The translations under genes were made by a program, and so were the position numbers. From Rhodococcus rhodochrous (GTDB lineage: Bacteria; Actinomycetota; Actinomycetes; Mycobacteriales; Mycobacteriaceae): a DNA stretch of 64,000 nucleotides. Location: contig NZ_LT906450.1 of the NCBI RefSeq assembly GCF_900187265.1, forward strand, positions 2,099,444 to 2,163,443. The letters run 5' to 3'. Numbering within the stretch: the stretch's first letter is position 1; every line of letters begins with the position of its first letter. The notes beneath the pieces were generated by a model. It searched no databases, was not told the DNA's origin, and saw only the letters and a list, made by a program, of their open reading frames with translations. Shown here piece by piece: positions 45,787 through 55,091 of the stretch.

Positions 45787-48700
45787 CGGACACCGCCGGA
45801 GTCGGGAACCGGATCGAGGAACTGCTCGTGCGCAGCGGACGGTTCTTCACCTCCGGCGAGCAGTCCGACGACACGCGCACGGTCACGCGGCGCGGTGGCC
45901 GCGAAGGCGACATCTTCTACCGGGACCGCTGGAGTCACGACAAGGTCGTCCGCTCCACCCACGGGGTGAACTGCACCGGCTCCTGCTCGTGGAAGATCTA
46001 TGTCAAGGACGGCATCATCACCTGGGAGACCCAGGAAACCGACTATCCGACAGTCGGTCCCGACCGTCCCGAGTACGAACCGCGCGGGTGCCCGCGCGGC
46101 GCGGCCTTCTCCTGGTACACCTACTCACCGACGCGCGTGCGGTACCCGTATGCGCGCGGGCTGCTCGTCGAGATGTACCGGGAGGCACGGCAGCGACTCG
46201 GCGATCCGGTGCTCGCCTGGGCCGACATCCAGAACGATCCCGAGCGGCGCCGCCGCTACCAGCGTGCCCGCGGCAAGGGCGGGCTGGTGCGCGTCACGTG
46301 GGCCGAGGCCACGGAGATGATCGCCGCCGCGCACGTTCACACCATCAAGGAGTACGGGCCCGACCGGGTGGCGGGTTTCTCGCCGATCCCCGCGATGTCG
46401 ATGGTCTCCTTCGCCGCCGGTTCCCGGTTCGTCGAACTGCTCGGCGGCGTGATGACGTCGTTCTACGACTGGTACGCGGACCTGCCGGTGGCGTCGCCGC
46501 AGGTCTTCGGCGACCAGACCGACGTGCCCGAGTCCGGGGACTGGTGGGACGCGTCCTATCTGATGATGTGGGGCTCGAACGTGCCCGTCACCCGCACCCC
46601 GGATGCGCACTGGATGACGGAGGTCCGTTATCGCGGCACGAAGGTCGTCTCGGTGAGCCCGGACTACGCCGACAACACCAAGTTCGCCGACGAATGGATG
46701 GCGTGCGCGGCGGGTACCGACGGTGCCCTGGCGATGGCGATGGGCCATGTGCTTCTCACAGAGTTCTATGTGCGGCAGCGTGTTCCGTTCTTCGTCGACT
46801 ATGTGCGCCGGTACACCGACCTGCCCTTCCTCGTACGGCTCGACCAACGCGACGGGAAGCTCGTGCCGGGCAAGAACCTCACCGCCGCCGACCTCGGGCA
46901 CAGTGTCGAGAACGCGGCCTTCAAGCCGGTCTTCGTCGACGGTGCGACCGACACCGTCGTCGCACCCCGGGGCTCCCTCGGATTCCGCTACGGCGACGAC
47001 GGCATCGGCAAGTGGAATCTCGAACTCGGTGACCTCGTCCCCGCACTGACGGTCGCGCCCGGAGGTGGGGGAGCGGGTGAGACCGCGGCGGTGCACCTGC
47101 CGAGTTTCGACACCGTCGACGGGCACGGTGAGAGCATCGAACGGGGCGTGCCGGTGCGGCGGATCGGGGATCACCTCGTGTGCACCGTCTTCGACCTGAT
47201 GCTCGCGCAGTACGGGGTGAACCGCCCGGAGCTCGACCTGCCCGGGCAGTGGCCGAGCGGGTACGACGACCCGGCCTCGCCGTACACCCCGGCCTGGCAG
47301 GAGGCCCTCACCGGAGTGCCCGCAGCCCAGGCGATCCGGATCGCGACGGAGTTCGCCCGCAACGCAGAGGAATCGGGCGGGCGTTCGATGATCATCATGG
47401 GGGCCGGCATCTGCCAGTGGTTCCACGGCGACGCGACCTATCGCGCTGTACTCGCGCTGCTCATGCTCACCGGTTGCATGGGACGCAACGGAGGCGGATG
47501 GGCGCACTACGTCGGCCAGGAGAAGTGCCGGCCCGTCACGGGATGGGCGGCCATGGCGATGGGGACGGACTGGTCTCGCCCGCCCCGCCAGATGGCCGGA
47601 ACCTCCTACTGGTACGTGCACACCGATCAGTGGCGCTACGACGGTTACCGCGCCGACGCCCTGGCCAGTCCCCTGGGACGAGGACGTTTCCGCGACAAGC
47701 ACACGATGGACGTCATGGCGTCCGCCGTCGCCATGGGCTGGACGCCCTTCTATCCGCAGTTCGACCGCAACACCCACGAGGTCGCCGAACAGGCGCGGGC
47801 CGCGGGAACGGAGATCCCGCAGCACGTTGCGCAGCAACTCGCCTCGGGCGAGTTGAAGCTGTCGGTCACCGACCCCGACGATCCCCGGAACTGGCCGCGT
47901 GTGCTCAGCGTGTGGCGGTCGAATCTGCTCGGCTCGTCCAGCAAGGGCAACGAGTACTTCCTGCGGCACCTGCTCGGCACCGACTCCAACGTGCAGGGCG
48001 AGCCGACGGCCCCCGGCCTGCGACCCGGCGAGGTCGCGTGGCCCGACGACCTGCCCGAAGGAAAACTCGATCTGCTCATGTCGATCGACTTCCGCATGAC
48101 CTCGACGACGTTGTTCTCCGACATCGTCCTGCCCGCCGCGACCTGGTACGAGAAGGGCGACCTGTCGAGCACCGACATGCACCCCTACATCCACGCCTTC
48201 ACCGCGGCGGTCGACCCGCCCTGGGAAACCCGTTCGGACTACGACGCCTTCGGCGCCATCGCGCAGACCTTCAGCGCCCTCGCCCGGACCCATCTGGGAA
48301 CCCGCACCGACATCGTCATGGGGACACTGCAGCACGACACGCCCGCGGCGATGGCGTATCCGTCCGGCACCGAACGGGACTGGCGCGCGACCGGCGAAAT
48401 ACCGGTTCCGGGGAAGACGATGGGTCCGCTCACCGTCGTCGAACGGGACTACGGTGCGGTCGCGGAGAAGTGGGCGACCCTCGGCCCGCTCGTCGAGACC
48501 CTCGGATTGAACACCAAGGGTGTCGTGACCCGGCCGGACCGTGAGGTCGCCGAACTGGCACAGAGATTCGGCGTGATGGATTCCGGTGCCGGGCAGGGGC
48601 GTCCGGCGATCACCACCGCCGAGCGCATGGCCGACACGATCCTCGCGCTGTCGGGCACGTCCAACGGCAGGCTCGCCGTCGAGGGTTTCCGCGAGCTGGA

Positions 48701-49478
48701 GAAACGCACCGGACGGCGACTCGTGCACCTCGCGGAGGGCAGTGAGGAACGGCGGATCACCTACGCCGACACCCAGTCCCGTCCCGTACCGGTCATCACG
48801 AGCCCGGAATGGTCGGGGAGCGAAACAGGAGGTCGCCGGTACGCCCCGTTCACCGTGAACATCGAAGAACTGAAGCCCTTCCACACGTTGACGGGCCGGA
48901 TGCACTTCTACGTCGACCACGACTGGCTCGAAGAGCTCGGGGAGCAGCTCCCGGTCTACCGGCCCCCGCTCGACATGTCGCGGCTGTTCGGCGAGCAGGC
49001 GGTCGGCTCCGGCGACGGTATCGGCCTGACGGTGAGGTACCTGACCCCGCACTCGAAGTGGTCGATCCACTCGGAATACCAGGACAACCTGTTCATGCTG
49101 TCGCTGTCCCGGGGCGGGCCGACGATGTGGATGTCGCCGGCCGACGCCGCGAAGATCTCGGTGAGCGACAACGACTGGGTCGAGGCCGTCAACCGCAACG
49201 GTGTCGTGGTGTGCCGGGCGATCGTCTCGCACCGGATGCCCGAAGGGGTGGTGTTCGTCTACCACGCCCAGGACCGCGTCATCGACGTTCCGCGCAGCGA
49301 GACCACCGGACGCCGCGGCGGCATCCACAATTCGCTGACCCGCATCCTCATCAAGCCGAGCCACCTGGCCGGTGGATACGCGCAGACGGCCTACGCGTTC
49401 AACTATCTCGGCCCGACGGGCAACCAGCGCGACGAGGTGACGATCGTGCGGCGCCGATCCCAGGAGGTCGTCTACTGA
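45783..49478 (+). CDS. narG: Respiratory nitrate reductase alpha subunit
   Basis: 1231 residues, full length; Mo-bisMGD catalytic subunit on the cytoplasmic side of the membrane. FS0 cluster ligands H60, C64, C68 and C103 (STHGVNCTGSCSWKIYV ... EPRGCPRG). Molybdenum ligand D233 in YADLPVASPQVFGDQTDVPES. Further conserved MGAGICQWFHGDATYRAVLALLMLTGCMGRNGGGWAHYVGQEKCRP and the C-terminal FTVNIEELKPFHTLTGRMHFYVDHDW, SIHSEY. Oxidises the quinol pool through NarI and reduces nitrate to nitrite. Coupled to narK upstream, 25 bp before narH. Confidence 0.97.
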   Translation: MTDTAGVGNRIEELLVRSGRFFTSGEQSDDTRTVTRRGGREGDIFYRDRWSHDKVVRSTHGVNCTGSCSWKIYVKDGIITWETQETDYPTVGPDRPEYEPRGCPRGAAFSWYTYSPTRVRYPYARGLLVEMYREARQRLGDPVLAWADIQNDPERRRRYQRARGKGGLVRVTWAEATEMIAAAHVHTIKEYGPDRVAGFSPIPAMSMVSFAAGSRFVELLGGVMTSFYDWYADLPVASPQVFGDQTDVPESGDWWDASYLMMWGSNVPVTRTPDAHWMTEVRYRGTKVVSVSPDYADNTKFADEWMACAAGTDGALAMAMGHVLLTEFYVRQRVPFFVDYVRRYTDLPFLVRLDQRDGKLVPGKNLTAADLGHSVENAAFKPVFVDGATDTVVAPRGSLGFRYGDDGIGKWNLELGDLVPALTVAPGGGGAGETAAVHLPSFDTVDGHGESIERGVPVRRIGDHLVCTVFDLMLAQYGVNRPELDLPGQWPSGYDDPASPYTPAWQEALTGVPAAQAIRIATEFARNAEESGGRSMIIMGAGICQWFHGDATYRAVLALLMLTGCMGRNGGGWAHYVGQEKCRPVTGWAAMAMGTDWSRPPRQMAGTSYWYVHTDQWRYDGYRADALASPLGRGRFRDKHTMDVMASAVAMGWTPFYPQFDRNTHEVAEQARAAGTEIPQHVAQQLASGELKLSVTDPDDPRNWPRVLSVWRSNLLGSSSKGNEYFLRHLLGTDSNVQGEPTAPGLRPGEVAWPDDLPEGKLDLLMSIDFRMTSTTLFSDIVLPAATWYEKGDLSSTDMHPYIHAFTAAVDPPWETRSDYDAFGAIAQTFSALARTHLGTRTDIVMGTLQHDTPAAMAYPSGTERDWRATGEIPVPGKTMGPLTVVERDYGAVAEKWATLGPLVETLGLNTKGVVTRPDREVAELAQRFGVMDSGAGQGRPAITTAERMADTILALSGTSNGRLAVEGFRELEKRTGRRLVHLAEGSEERRITYADTQSRPVPVITSPEWSGSETGGRRYAPFTVNIEELKPFHTLTGRMHFYVDHDWLEELGEQLPVYRPPLDMSRLFGEQAVGSGDGIGLTVRYLTPHSKWSIHSEYQDNLFMLSLSRGGPTMWMSPADAAKISVSDNDWVEAVNRNGVVVCRAIVSHRMPEGVVFVYHAQDRVIDVPRSETTGRRGGIHNSLTRILIKPSHLAGGYAQTAYAFNYLGPTGNQRDEVTIVRRRSQEVVY

Positions 49479-49503
49479 TGTGTGAGCAGGAAGCGAGGCG
49501 ATC

Positions 49504-51189
49504 GTGAAGGTCATGGCACAGCTCGCGATGGTGATGAACCTCGACAAGTGCATCGGATGCCACACCTGCTCGGTGACCTGCAAGCAGGCGTGGACCAACC
49601 GGTCGGGCACCGAGTACGTGTGGTTCAACAACGTCGAAACCCGCCCGGGCCAGGGCTATCCGCGCACCTACGAGGATCAGGAACGCTGGCGCGGTGGCTG
49701 GGTCCGGGATACCAAGGGACGGCTGCGTCTCCGCGACGGTGGACGCCTCGCGAAACTCGCGCGCATCTTCTCGAACCCGAAGATGCCGTCGATCGACGAC
49801 TACTACGAACCGTGGACCTACGACTACGACAACCTGACGAACGCCCCACTCGGCGACCACGTCCCGGTGGCCTCGCCACGCAGCCTCATCTCCGGCGAGC
49901 CGATGAAGGTGGAATGGTCGGCGAACTGGGACGACAACCTCGGTGGTTCACCGGCGATCGTGCCCGACGACCCGATCCTGAAGAAGGTCGGCGACCGGGT
50001 CAAGCTCGAGTTCGAGCAGACCTTCATGTTCTACCTGCCGCGGATCTGCGAGCACTGCCTCAACCCGTCGTGTGTGGCGTCGTGTCCGTCCGGCGCGATG
50101 TACAAGCGGTCGGAGGACGGCATCGTCCTCGTCGACCAGGACCGGTGCCGCGGCTGGCGGATGTGCGTGTCCGGATGCCCGTACAAGAAGGTGTATTTCA
50201 ACCACAAGACCGGCAAGGCCGAGAAGTGCACCTTCTGCTACCCGCGGGTCGAGGTCGGGTTGCCGACGGTGTGCTCGGAGACGTGCGTGGGCAGGCTCCG
50301 GTACATCGGTCTCGTCCTCTACGACGTCGACCGGGTCCTGGAGGCGGCATCGGTGGAGAACGACACCGACCTGTACGAGGCGCAACGCGGGCTGCTGCTC
50401 GACCCCCGCGACCCCGAGGTGATCGCCGGCGCCCGCGCCGAGGGCATCTCCGACGAGTGGATCGAGGCCGCGCAACGGTCGCCGGTCTACGACCTGATCA
50501 GCACGTACCGGGTCGCGTTGCCGCTGCATCCGGAATACCGGACGATGCCGATGGTCTGGTACGTGCCACCGCTGTCGCCGGTCGTCGACGCCGTCAGCCG
50601 GGAGGGACACGACGGCGAGGACATCGGCAACCTGTTCGGCGCCCTCGACGCCCTGCGCATCCCCATCGCGTACCTCGCGGAACTGTTCACCGCCGGGGAC
50701 ACCGCGACGGTCGAGGCGGTGCTGCGACGACTCGCCGCGATGCGCTCCTACATGCGCGACATCAATCTCGGCCGCGAGACCCGCCCCGAGATCCCCGAGG
50801 CCGTCGGCATGACCGAGGAACGGATCTACGAGATGTACCGGCTCCTCGCGCTCGCCAAGTACGACGAGCGGTACGTCATCCCGACCGCCTATGCGGCCGA
50901 AGGGCATCGGCTCGAGGAGTCGGCGACGGACTGCGCACTGTCCTACGAGGGTGGTCCCGGCATGTACGAGTCGGGTCCGTTCGGTGAGGCCAGCGGCGCC
51001 CCGGTCCCGGTGGCGGTCGAGACCTTCCACGCCCTCGCCCAGCGGCAGACCAGTGAGGGGATGGCGGCGAACGCGTCGAACCCGTCGCGGGTGAACCTCC
51101 TGAACTGGGACGGCAAGGGCGTGCCGACGGGCATGTTCCCGGGCGGTCACGACAGGGGCGGTCACGGCACGGAAGGGGAGAAGCGATGA
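49504..51189 (+). CDS. narH: Respiratory nitrate reductase beta subunit
   Basis: 561 residues, carries four Fe-S clusters. First cysteine set CIGCHTCSVTCKQAW at the N-terminus. Second set CEHCLNPSCVASCPSGAMYK. Third CRGWRMCVSGCP with the tryptophan typical of the NarH [3Fe-4S] site, and CTFCYPRVEVGLPTVCSETC. Longer than E. coli NarH by about 50 residues, mostly C-terminal. GTG 49504 or ATG 49513 as start. Stop overlaps narJ by 4 bp. Confidence 0.96.
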   Translation: MKVMAQLAMVMNLDKCIGCHTCSVTCKQAWTNRSGTEYVWFNNVETRPGQGYPRTYEDQERWRGGWVRDTKGRLRLRDGGRLAKLARIFSNPKMPSIDDYYEPWTYDYDNLTNAPLGDHVPVASPRSLISGEPMKVEWSANWDDNLGGSPAIVPDDPILKKVGDRVKLEFEQTFMFYLPRICEHCLNPSCVASCPSGAMYKRSEDGIVLVDQDRCRGWRMCVSGCPYKKVYFNHKTGKAEKCTFCYPRVEVGLPTVCSETCVGRLRYIGLVLYDVDRVLEAASVENDTDLYEAQRGLLLDPRDPEVIAGARAEGISDEWIEAAQRSPVYDLISTYRVALPLHPEYRTMPMVWYVPPLSPVVDAVSREGHDGEDIGNLFGALDALRIPIAYLAELFTAGDTATVEAVLRRLAAMRSYMRDINLGRETRPEIPEAVGMTEERIYEMYRLLALAKYDERYVIPTAYAAEGHRLEESATDCALSYEGGPGMYESGPFGEASGAPVPVAVETFHALAQRQTSEGMAANASNPSRVNLLNWDGKGVPTGMFPGGHDRGGHGTEGEKR

Positions 51190-51887
51190 GACTGCTGCGT
51201 CCACGGCGCGCCGGCGTCGATCGCGCACTGCACCGTCGCCTCGTCCGTCAGGCCGCGTCGCTGCTGCTGGCCTATCCCGACGACGGACACGCCGGACGGC
51301 TGGACGTCGCCGGGCAGCTCGTCGACCACATCACCGGTCCCGAGGAGGACATGCTGGGGACGGCGGTCCGCGCACTGGACGAACCGGATCTGCTCGTCCT
51401 GGCCCAGCGGTACGTCGAGACCTTCGACCTGCGGCGACGCTCGACGATGTACCTGACCTACTGGACCGCGGGCGACACCCGGAATCGCGGCGCCGAGATG
51501 CACGCCTTCGCGAGTGCCTACCGCGCCGCGGGCGTCGAGCCGCCCGCCCACGAATCACCCGACCATCTGCCGGTCGTCCTCGAATTCGCGGCCACCGTGG
51601 ATCCCGCCGCGGGTGAGGAACTCCTCACCCGGTATCGGGTGGCCCTCGACGTGCTGCACACCTCCCTGCACGAGGCCGGCTCGCCGTACGCGCAGGTCGT
51701 CGCGGCCGTGTGCGCGACGCTCCCGCCGGTCACCGCGCGGGACGAGGAACGGGCCCGGCGTCTCGCGCAGGCGGGACCGCCCCGTGAGTCGATCGGCCTG
51801 CAACCCTTCACCCTGACGGTGCCGCCCCGGACCGCGCCCTCGTCGCCGTCCGACGGATCTTCCCGGCGAGGAGCCCCGCGATCATGA
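51186..51887 (+). CDS. narJ: Nitrate reductase molybdenum cofactor assembly chaperone
   Basis: 233 residues, TorD/NarJ family cytoplasmic chaperone that holds NarGH until MoCo insertion. Visible: LLLAYPDDGHAGRLDVAG, RYVETFDLRRRSTMYLTYWTAGDTRNRGAEMHAFASAYRAAG and EFAATVDPAAGEELLTRYRVALDVLHTSL. A Pro/Ser-rich tail follows. Overlaps narH and narI by 4 bp each. Confidence 0.93.
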   Translation: MRLLRPRRAGVDRALHRRLVRQAASLLLAYPDDGHAGRLDVAGQLVDHITGPEEDMLGTAVRALDEPDLLVLAQRYVETFDLRRRSTMYLTYWTAGDTRNRGAEMHAFASAYRAAGVEPPAHESPDHLPVVLEFAATVDPAAGEELLTRYRVALDVLHTSLHEAGSPYAQVVAAVCATLPPVTARDEERARRLAQAGPPRESIGLQPFTLTVPPRTAPSSPSDGSSRRGAPRS

Positions 51888-52615
51888 GTGCAGGAGAGAT
51901 CTTCTGGGATGTGGTGCCGTACGTGACACTCGCGATCGTCGCGGTGGGGACCTGGTGGCGGTACCGGTACGACAAGTTCGGATGGACGACCCGTTCGTCC
52001 CAGCTGTACGAGGCGCGGTTGCTGCGCATCGCCAGCCCGATGTTCCATTTCGGGATCCTGGTCGTGATCGTCGGCCACATCATCGGCCTGGTGATCCCGC
52101 AGTCGTGGACCGACGCCGTGGGGTTGAGCCAGCACGCCTACCACGTGCAGGCCATCACGCTGGGCACGATCGCCGGTGTCTCGACGCTCGTGGGCATCTC
52201 CCTGCTCGTGTACCGCCGACGCACCCGCGGTCCCGTCTTCAGCGCCACCACCCTCAACGACAAGGTCATGTACCTCGTGCTCGTCGCCGCGATCGTGGCG
52301 GGTCTCGCCACCACGCTGATGGGGTCGGGTGTCGTGGGCGAGGAGCACAACTACCGCGAGACCGTCTCGCCGTGGTTCCGGTCGATCTGGGTCCTGCAAC
52401 CCCGCGGCGACCTGATGGTGGAGGCACCGTTCAGCTTCCGACTGCACGCGCTGATCGGCCTCGTGCTCTTCGCGCTCTGGCCGTTCACACGCCTCGTCCA
52501 CGCGTTCAGCGCCCCGGTCGGATATCTGTTCCGGCCGTACATCGTCTACCGCAGCCGCGACGAGGCACGTCCCGGACGGCTCGTGGGTTCGCAGCCGCAA
52601 CGACGGGGATGGTGA
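51884..52615 (+). CDS. narI: Respiratory nitrate reductase gamma subunit (cytochrome b)
   Basis: 243 residues, five helices, dihaem membrane anchor that oxidises quinol. Likely haem histidines lie in MFHFGILVVIVGHIIGL and in FRLHALIGLVLFALWPFTRLVHAF. The conserved SSQLYE-type region reads RSSQLYEARLLRIASP. Last gene of narKGHJI; no regulator or nitrite reductase follows. Confidence 0.95.
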   Translation: MSAGEIFWDVVPYVTLAIVAVGTWWRYRYDKFGWTTRSSQLYEARLLRIASPMFHFGILVVIVGHIIGLVIPQSWTDAVGLSQHAYHVQAITLGTIAGVSTLVGISLLVYRRRTRGPVFSATTLNDKVMYLVLVAAIVAGLATTLMGSGVVGEEHNYRETVSPWFRSIWVLQPRGDLMVEAPFSFRLHALIGLVLFALWPFTRLVHAFSAPVGYLFRPYIVYRSRDEARPGRLVGSQPQRRGW

Positions 52616-52701
52616 GCGCGCGCCCGATGGTGGGGGAGAGTCCCGGTGTACTGTGAAATGTTCCGCGCCCTCCGACCTTGTCAGGACCACCGAAGATCCC
52701 C

Positions 52702-54039
52702 ATGGCTTCCAGTTCCCACGTGAAGAACGACGCTTCGACCCCCGCACCCGTCGCGGCCACCGGCGTCCGACGCTCGGTCCTGCCCGGAGGCGTGCGGGTC
52801 GTCACCGAGCACGTCCCGGGAGTTCGCTCGGCGGCCGTCGGAGTGTGGGTCGGTGTCGGGTCCCGCGACGAACAACCGTCCGTCGCAGGCGCCGCCCACT
52901 TCCTCGAGCACCTGCTGTTCAAGGCGACCCCGACGCGTACCGCTCTCGACATCGCCGAGACGATGGACGGGATCGGGGGAGAGCTCAACGCGTTCACCAG
53001 CAAGGAGCACACCTGCTTCTATGCGCACGTGCTCGACGACGACCTGCCGATCGCCGTCGACGTCGTCGCCGACGTCGTCCTGCGCGGCCGGTGCCTGAGC
53101 GCGGACGTCGACGTCGAGCGTCAGGTGGTGCTCGAGGAGATCGCGATGCGCGACGACGATCCCGAGGACCTGCTCGGCGACTCGCTGCTCACCGCGCTGT
53201 ACGGCGATCACCCCATCGGCCGGCCGATCATCGGATCCGTCGAGTCGATCGAGTCCATGACCCGGACCCAGCTGCATTCGTTCCACGTGCGCCGCTACAC
53301 GCCGCCGCGGATGGTCGTCGCGGTCGCCGGCAACGTCGACCACGCGCACACCGTCGAACTGGTGCGCCGCGCCTTCGCCGGTCATCTGGACGACGCGGCC
53401 GCTCCCGCGCCCTGCCGCGACGGACGGCTCGAACTGCGTACCGCGCCGACGATGAGCATCGTCGAGCGCGACAACGAGCAGACGCACCTGACCCTCGGCG
53501 TGCGCTCCTTCGGCCGGCACGACGGGCGTCGCTGGGCGCTGTCGGTGCTCAACGCAGCCGTCGGCGGCGGGCTGAGTTCGCGCCTGTTCCAGGAAGTGCG
53601 GGAGAAGCGGGGCCTGGCCTACTCGGTGTACTCCGGCACCGACACCTTCGCCGACACCGGCGCCTTCTCCGTCTACGCGGGTTGTCAGCCCGACAACCTC
53701 GGGGAGGTCGCCGCGGTGGTCCGGGAAGTGCTCACCGACGTGGCCGAACACGGCATCACCGACGCGGAATGCGCTCGTGCCAAGGGGTCGCTGCGCGGCG
53801 GTCTCGTGCTCGGACTCGAGGACGCCGGCGCGCGCATGCACCGGATCGGCCGCAGCGAACTGAGCTACGGACAGCACTGGAGCATCACCGAGACCCTCGA
53901 ACGCATCTCGTCGGTGTCCACCGAGGAAGTACGCAGCGTGGCAGCCGACCTGCTGCACCGGCCGTTCGCGGTCGCGGTCGCCGGTCCCTACAGGCGCACG
54001 CGTGACCTTCCGGCATCGGTGCGCGAACTCGTGTCCTGA
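52702..54039 (+). CDS. M16-family zinc metalloprotease
   Basis: About 445 residues, two M16 domains. Zinc motif H66-F-L-E69-H70 in AGAAHFLEHLLFKATPTRTALDIAETMDGIGGELNAFTSKEHTCFYAHV, with the third ligand further on in VERQVVLEEIAMRDDDPEDLL. C-terminal domain has the R/Y pair SSRLFQEVREKRGLAYSVYSG. Positional equivalent of Rv2782c (pepR), which follows pnp directly in M. tuberculosis. Start at ATG 52702; a TTG 24 bp upstream is also in frame. The last 52 bp overlap the convergent zapE gene. Confidence 0.92.
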   Translation: MASSSHVKNDASTPAPVAATGVRRSVLPGGVRVVTEHVPGVRSAAVGVWVGVGSRDEQPSVAGAAHFLEHLLFKATPTRTALDIAETMDGIGGELNAFTSKEHTCFYAHVLDDDLPIAVDVVADVVLRGRCLSADVDVERQVVLEEIAMRDDDPEDLLGDSLLTALYGDHPIGRPIIGSVESIESMTRTQLHSFHVRRYTPPRMVVAVAGNVDHAHTVELVRRAFAGHLDDAAAPAPCRDGRLELRTAPTMSIVERDNEQTHLTLGVRSFGRHDGRRWALSVLNAAVGGGLSSRLFQEVREKRGLAYSVYSGTDTFADTGAFSVYAGCQPDNLGEVAAVVREVLTDVAEHGITDAECARAKGSLRGGLVLGLEDAGARMHRIGRSELSYGQHWSITETLERISSVSTEEVRSVAADLLHRPFAVAVAGPYRRTRDLPASVRELVS

Positions 54040-55067
54040 ATCGTCCTCAGCTGAGCCAGTCGGCTCCGCAGGCGTCCGATGTCGTGCGCGACGGGTCCCG
54101 CCGCGGCAGCGAGTTCCGACACCGCGACCTCCGCGACGAAGACGACCCGCGCGTCGCGGTCGTGGAGCACGTCCACCAGATCGGCGAATCGCTGCGCGGG
54201 TTCGCGACCGGCGGTCGTCAGGTTCGGGATCTTGTCGACGACCCAGAACAGGTGCTCCGCCGCGAGCGCCAGATAGTCGGCCGGCGCCGTGGTGTGCCCA
54301 CAGAGGTCGCCGAAGTCGAACCAGAGACAGTCCTTCTCGGCCCGTAGAGCGCGGAGCGGACGTCCTGCCGGGCGCAGGACCCGATGTTCGGCCGGTGCCG
54401 GCCGCTCGAGGCCCTGCCGTCGTAGCTGCAGGTCGGACGGGGAGACGGCCCAGATCCCCGACGCGAAACCCCGCGTACGGTCGGAATCGAGCCGATGATC
54501 GCGCGGACCATCCAGGGCCACGACGGTCGCGCACCGCTCGACGAGCTCGATCGTCGGGACGAAGCCCTCGTGGAAGAGCGGATCGGGGAGAAGCTCGCGG
54601 GGACGGTAATTCGAGGTCAGGACGAGACGCGTGTGCCGCGCGAGCAGTGCGGGGAGCAACCGGGCGACGAACGTGCCGTCCGCCGGATCGTGGACGTGGA
54701 ATTCGTCGAAGCACAGGAGTTCGGCGCGACCGATCAGATGATCGAGTGCGGCGTCGAGATCGAAGCGGTGCCGTCGGAGCTCGACGTGCAGGTCGCGGAA
54801 GAACTCGTGGAAGTGGACGCGCAGCTTGTCCGGTCCGGGATAGGCCGAGAAGTAGACGTCGGCGAGCCAACTCTTGCCACGTCCGGGCGGGCCCCACAGG
54901 TAGACGTTCGGGCGCTCGGGATGGCACAGCTGCTCGACGGCGTGGTGTTGCGCGGGATCGAGCACGAACCCCCTGCTACGCGCGGCGTCGTCGAACACCG
55001 TGCGGGGAACGGGGTTCGGCAGGGCGGTGTTCGGTGACCTGCGGTTCCTGCGGCGGCGCAACCTCAC
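53988..55067 (-). CDS. zapE: AFG1/ZapE-family ATPase
   Basis: 359 residues. Walker A LWGPPGRGKSWLADVYFSAYPG, then VHFHEFFRDLH, Walker B LLCFDEFHVHDPADGTFVARLLPALLARHTRLVLTSNYRPRELLPDPLFHEGF, which is the AFG1 signature. Late WFDFGDLCGHTTAPADYLALA and VVFVAEVAVSEL. In E. coli ZapE acts at the division ring; in mitochondria relatives are proteostasis factors. GTG start 22 bp from the divergent TetR gene. The C-terminal 17 codons overlap the M16 protease gene on the opposite strand. Confidence 0.9.
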   Translation of the reverse strand: MRLRRRRNRRSPNTALPNPVPRTVFDDAARSRGFVLDPAQHHAVEQLCHPERPNVYLWGPPGRGKSWLADVYFSAYPGPDKLRVHFHEFFRDLHVELRRHRFDLDAALDHLIGRAELLCFDEFHVHDPADGTFVARLLPALLARHTRLVLTSNYRPRELLPDPLFHEGFVPTIELVERCATVVALDGPRDHRLDSDRTRGFASGIWAVSPSDLQLRRQGLERPAPAEHRVLRPAGRPLRALRAEKDCLWFDFGDLCGHTTAPADYLALAAEHLFWVVDKIPNLTTAGREPAQRFADLVDVLHDRDARVVFVAEVAVSELAAAAGPVAHDIGRLRSRLAQLRTIQDTSSRTDAGRSRVRL

Positions 55068-55073
55068 GCCGAG

Positions 55074-55091
55074 ACTCTATCATCGTAGAGT
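55074..55091. promoter_or_regulatory. Candidate TetR operator in the zapE-tetR divergent gap
   Basis: Perfect inverted repeat with arms ACTCTA and TAGAGT, 6-bp centre. It fills the whole 22-bp gap and contains TATCAT (55078-55083) exactly 6 nt before the tetR GTG, a leaderless promoter arrangement. Binding here would block both genes. Confidence 0.6.

Noticed and set aside
44536-52615. nar block as a mobile island with its own integrase or attachment sites
   Set aside because: No integrase, transposase, tRNA or direct-repeat boundary seen at either edge, and composition matches the surroundings.
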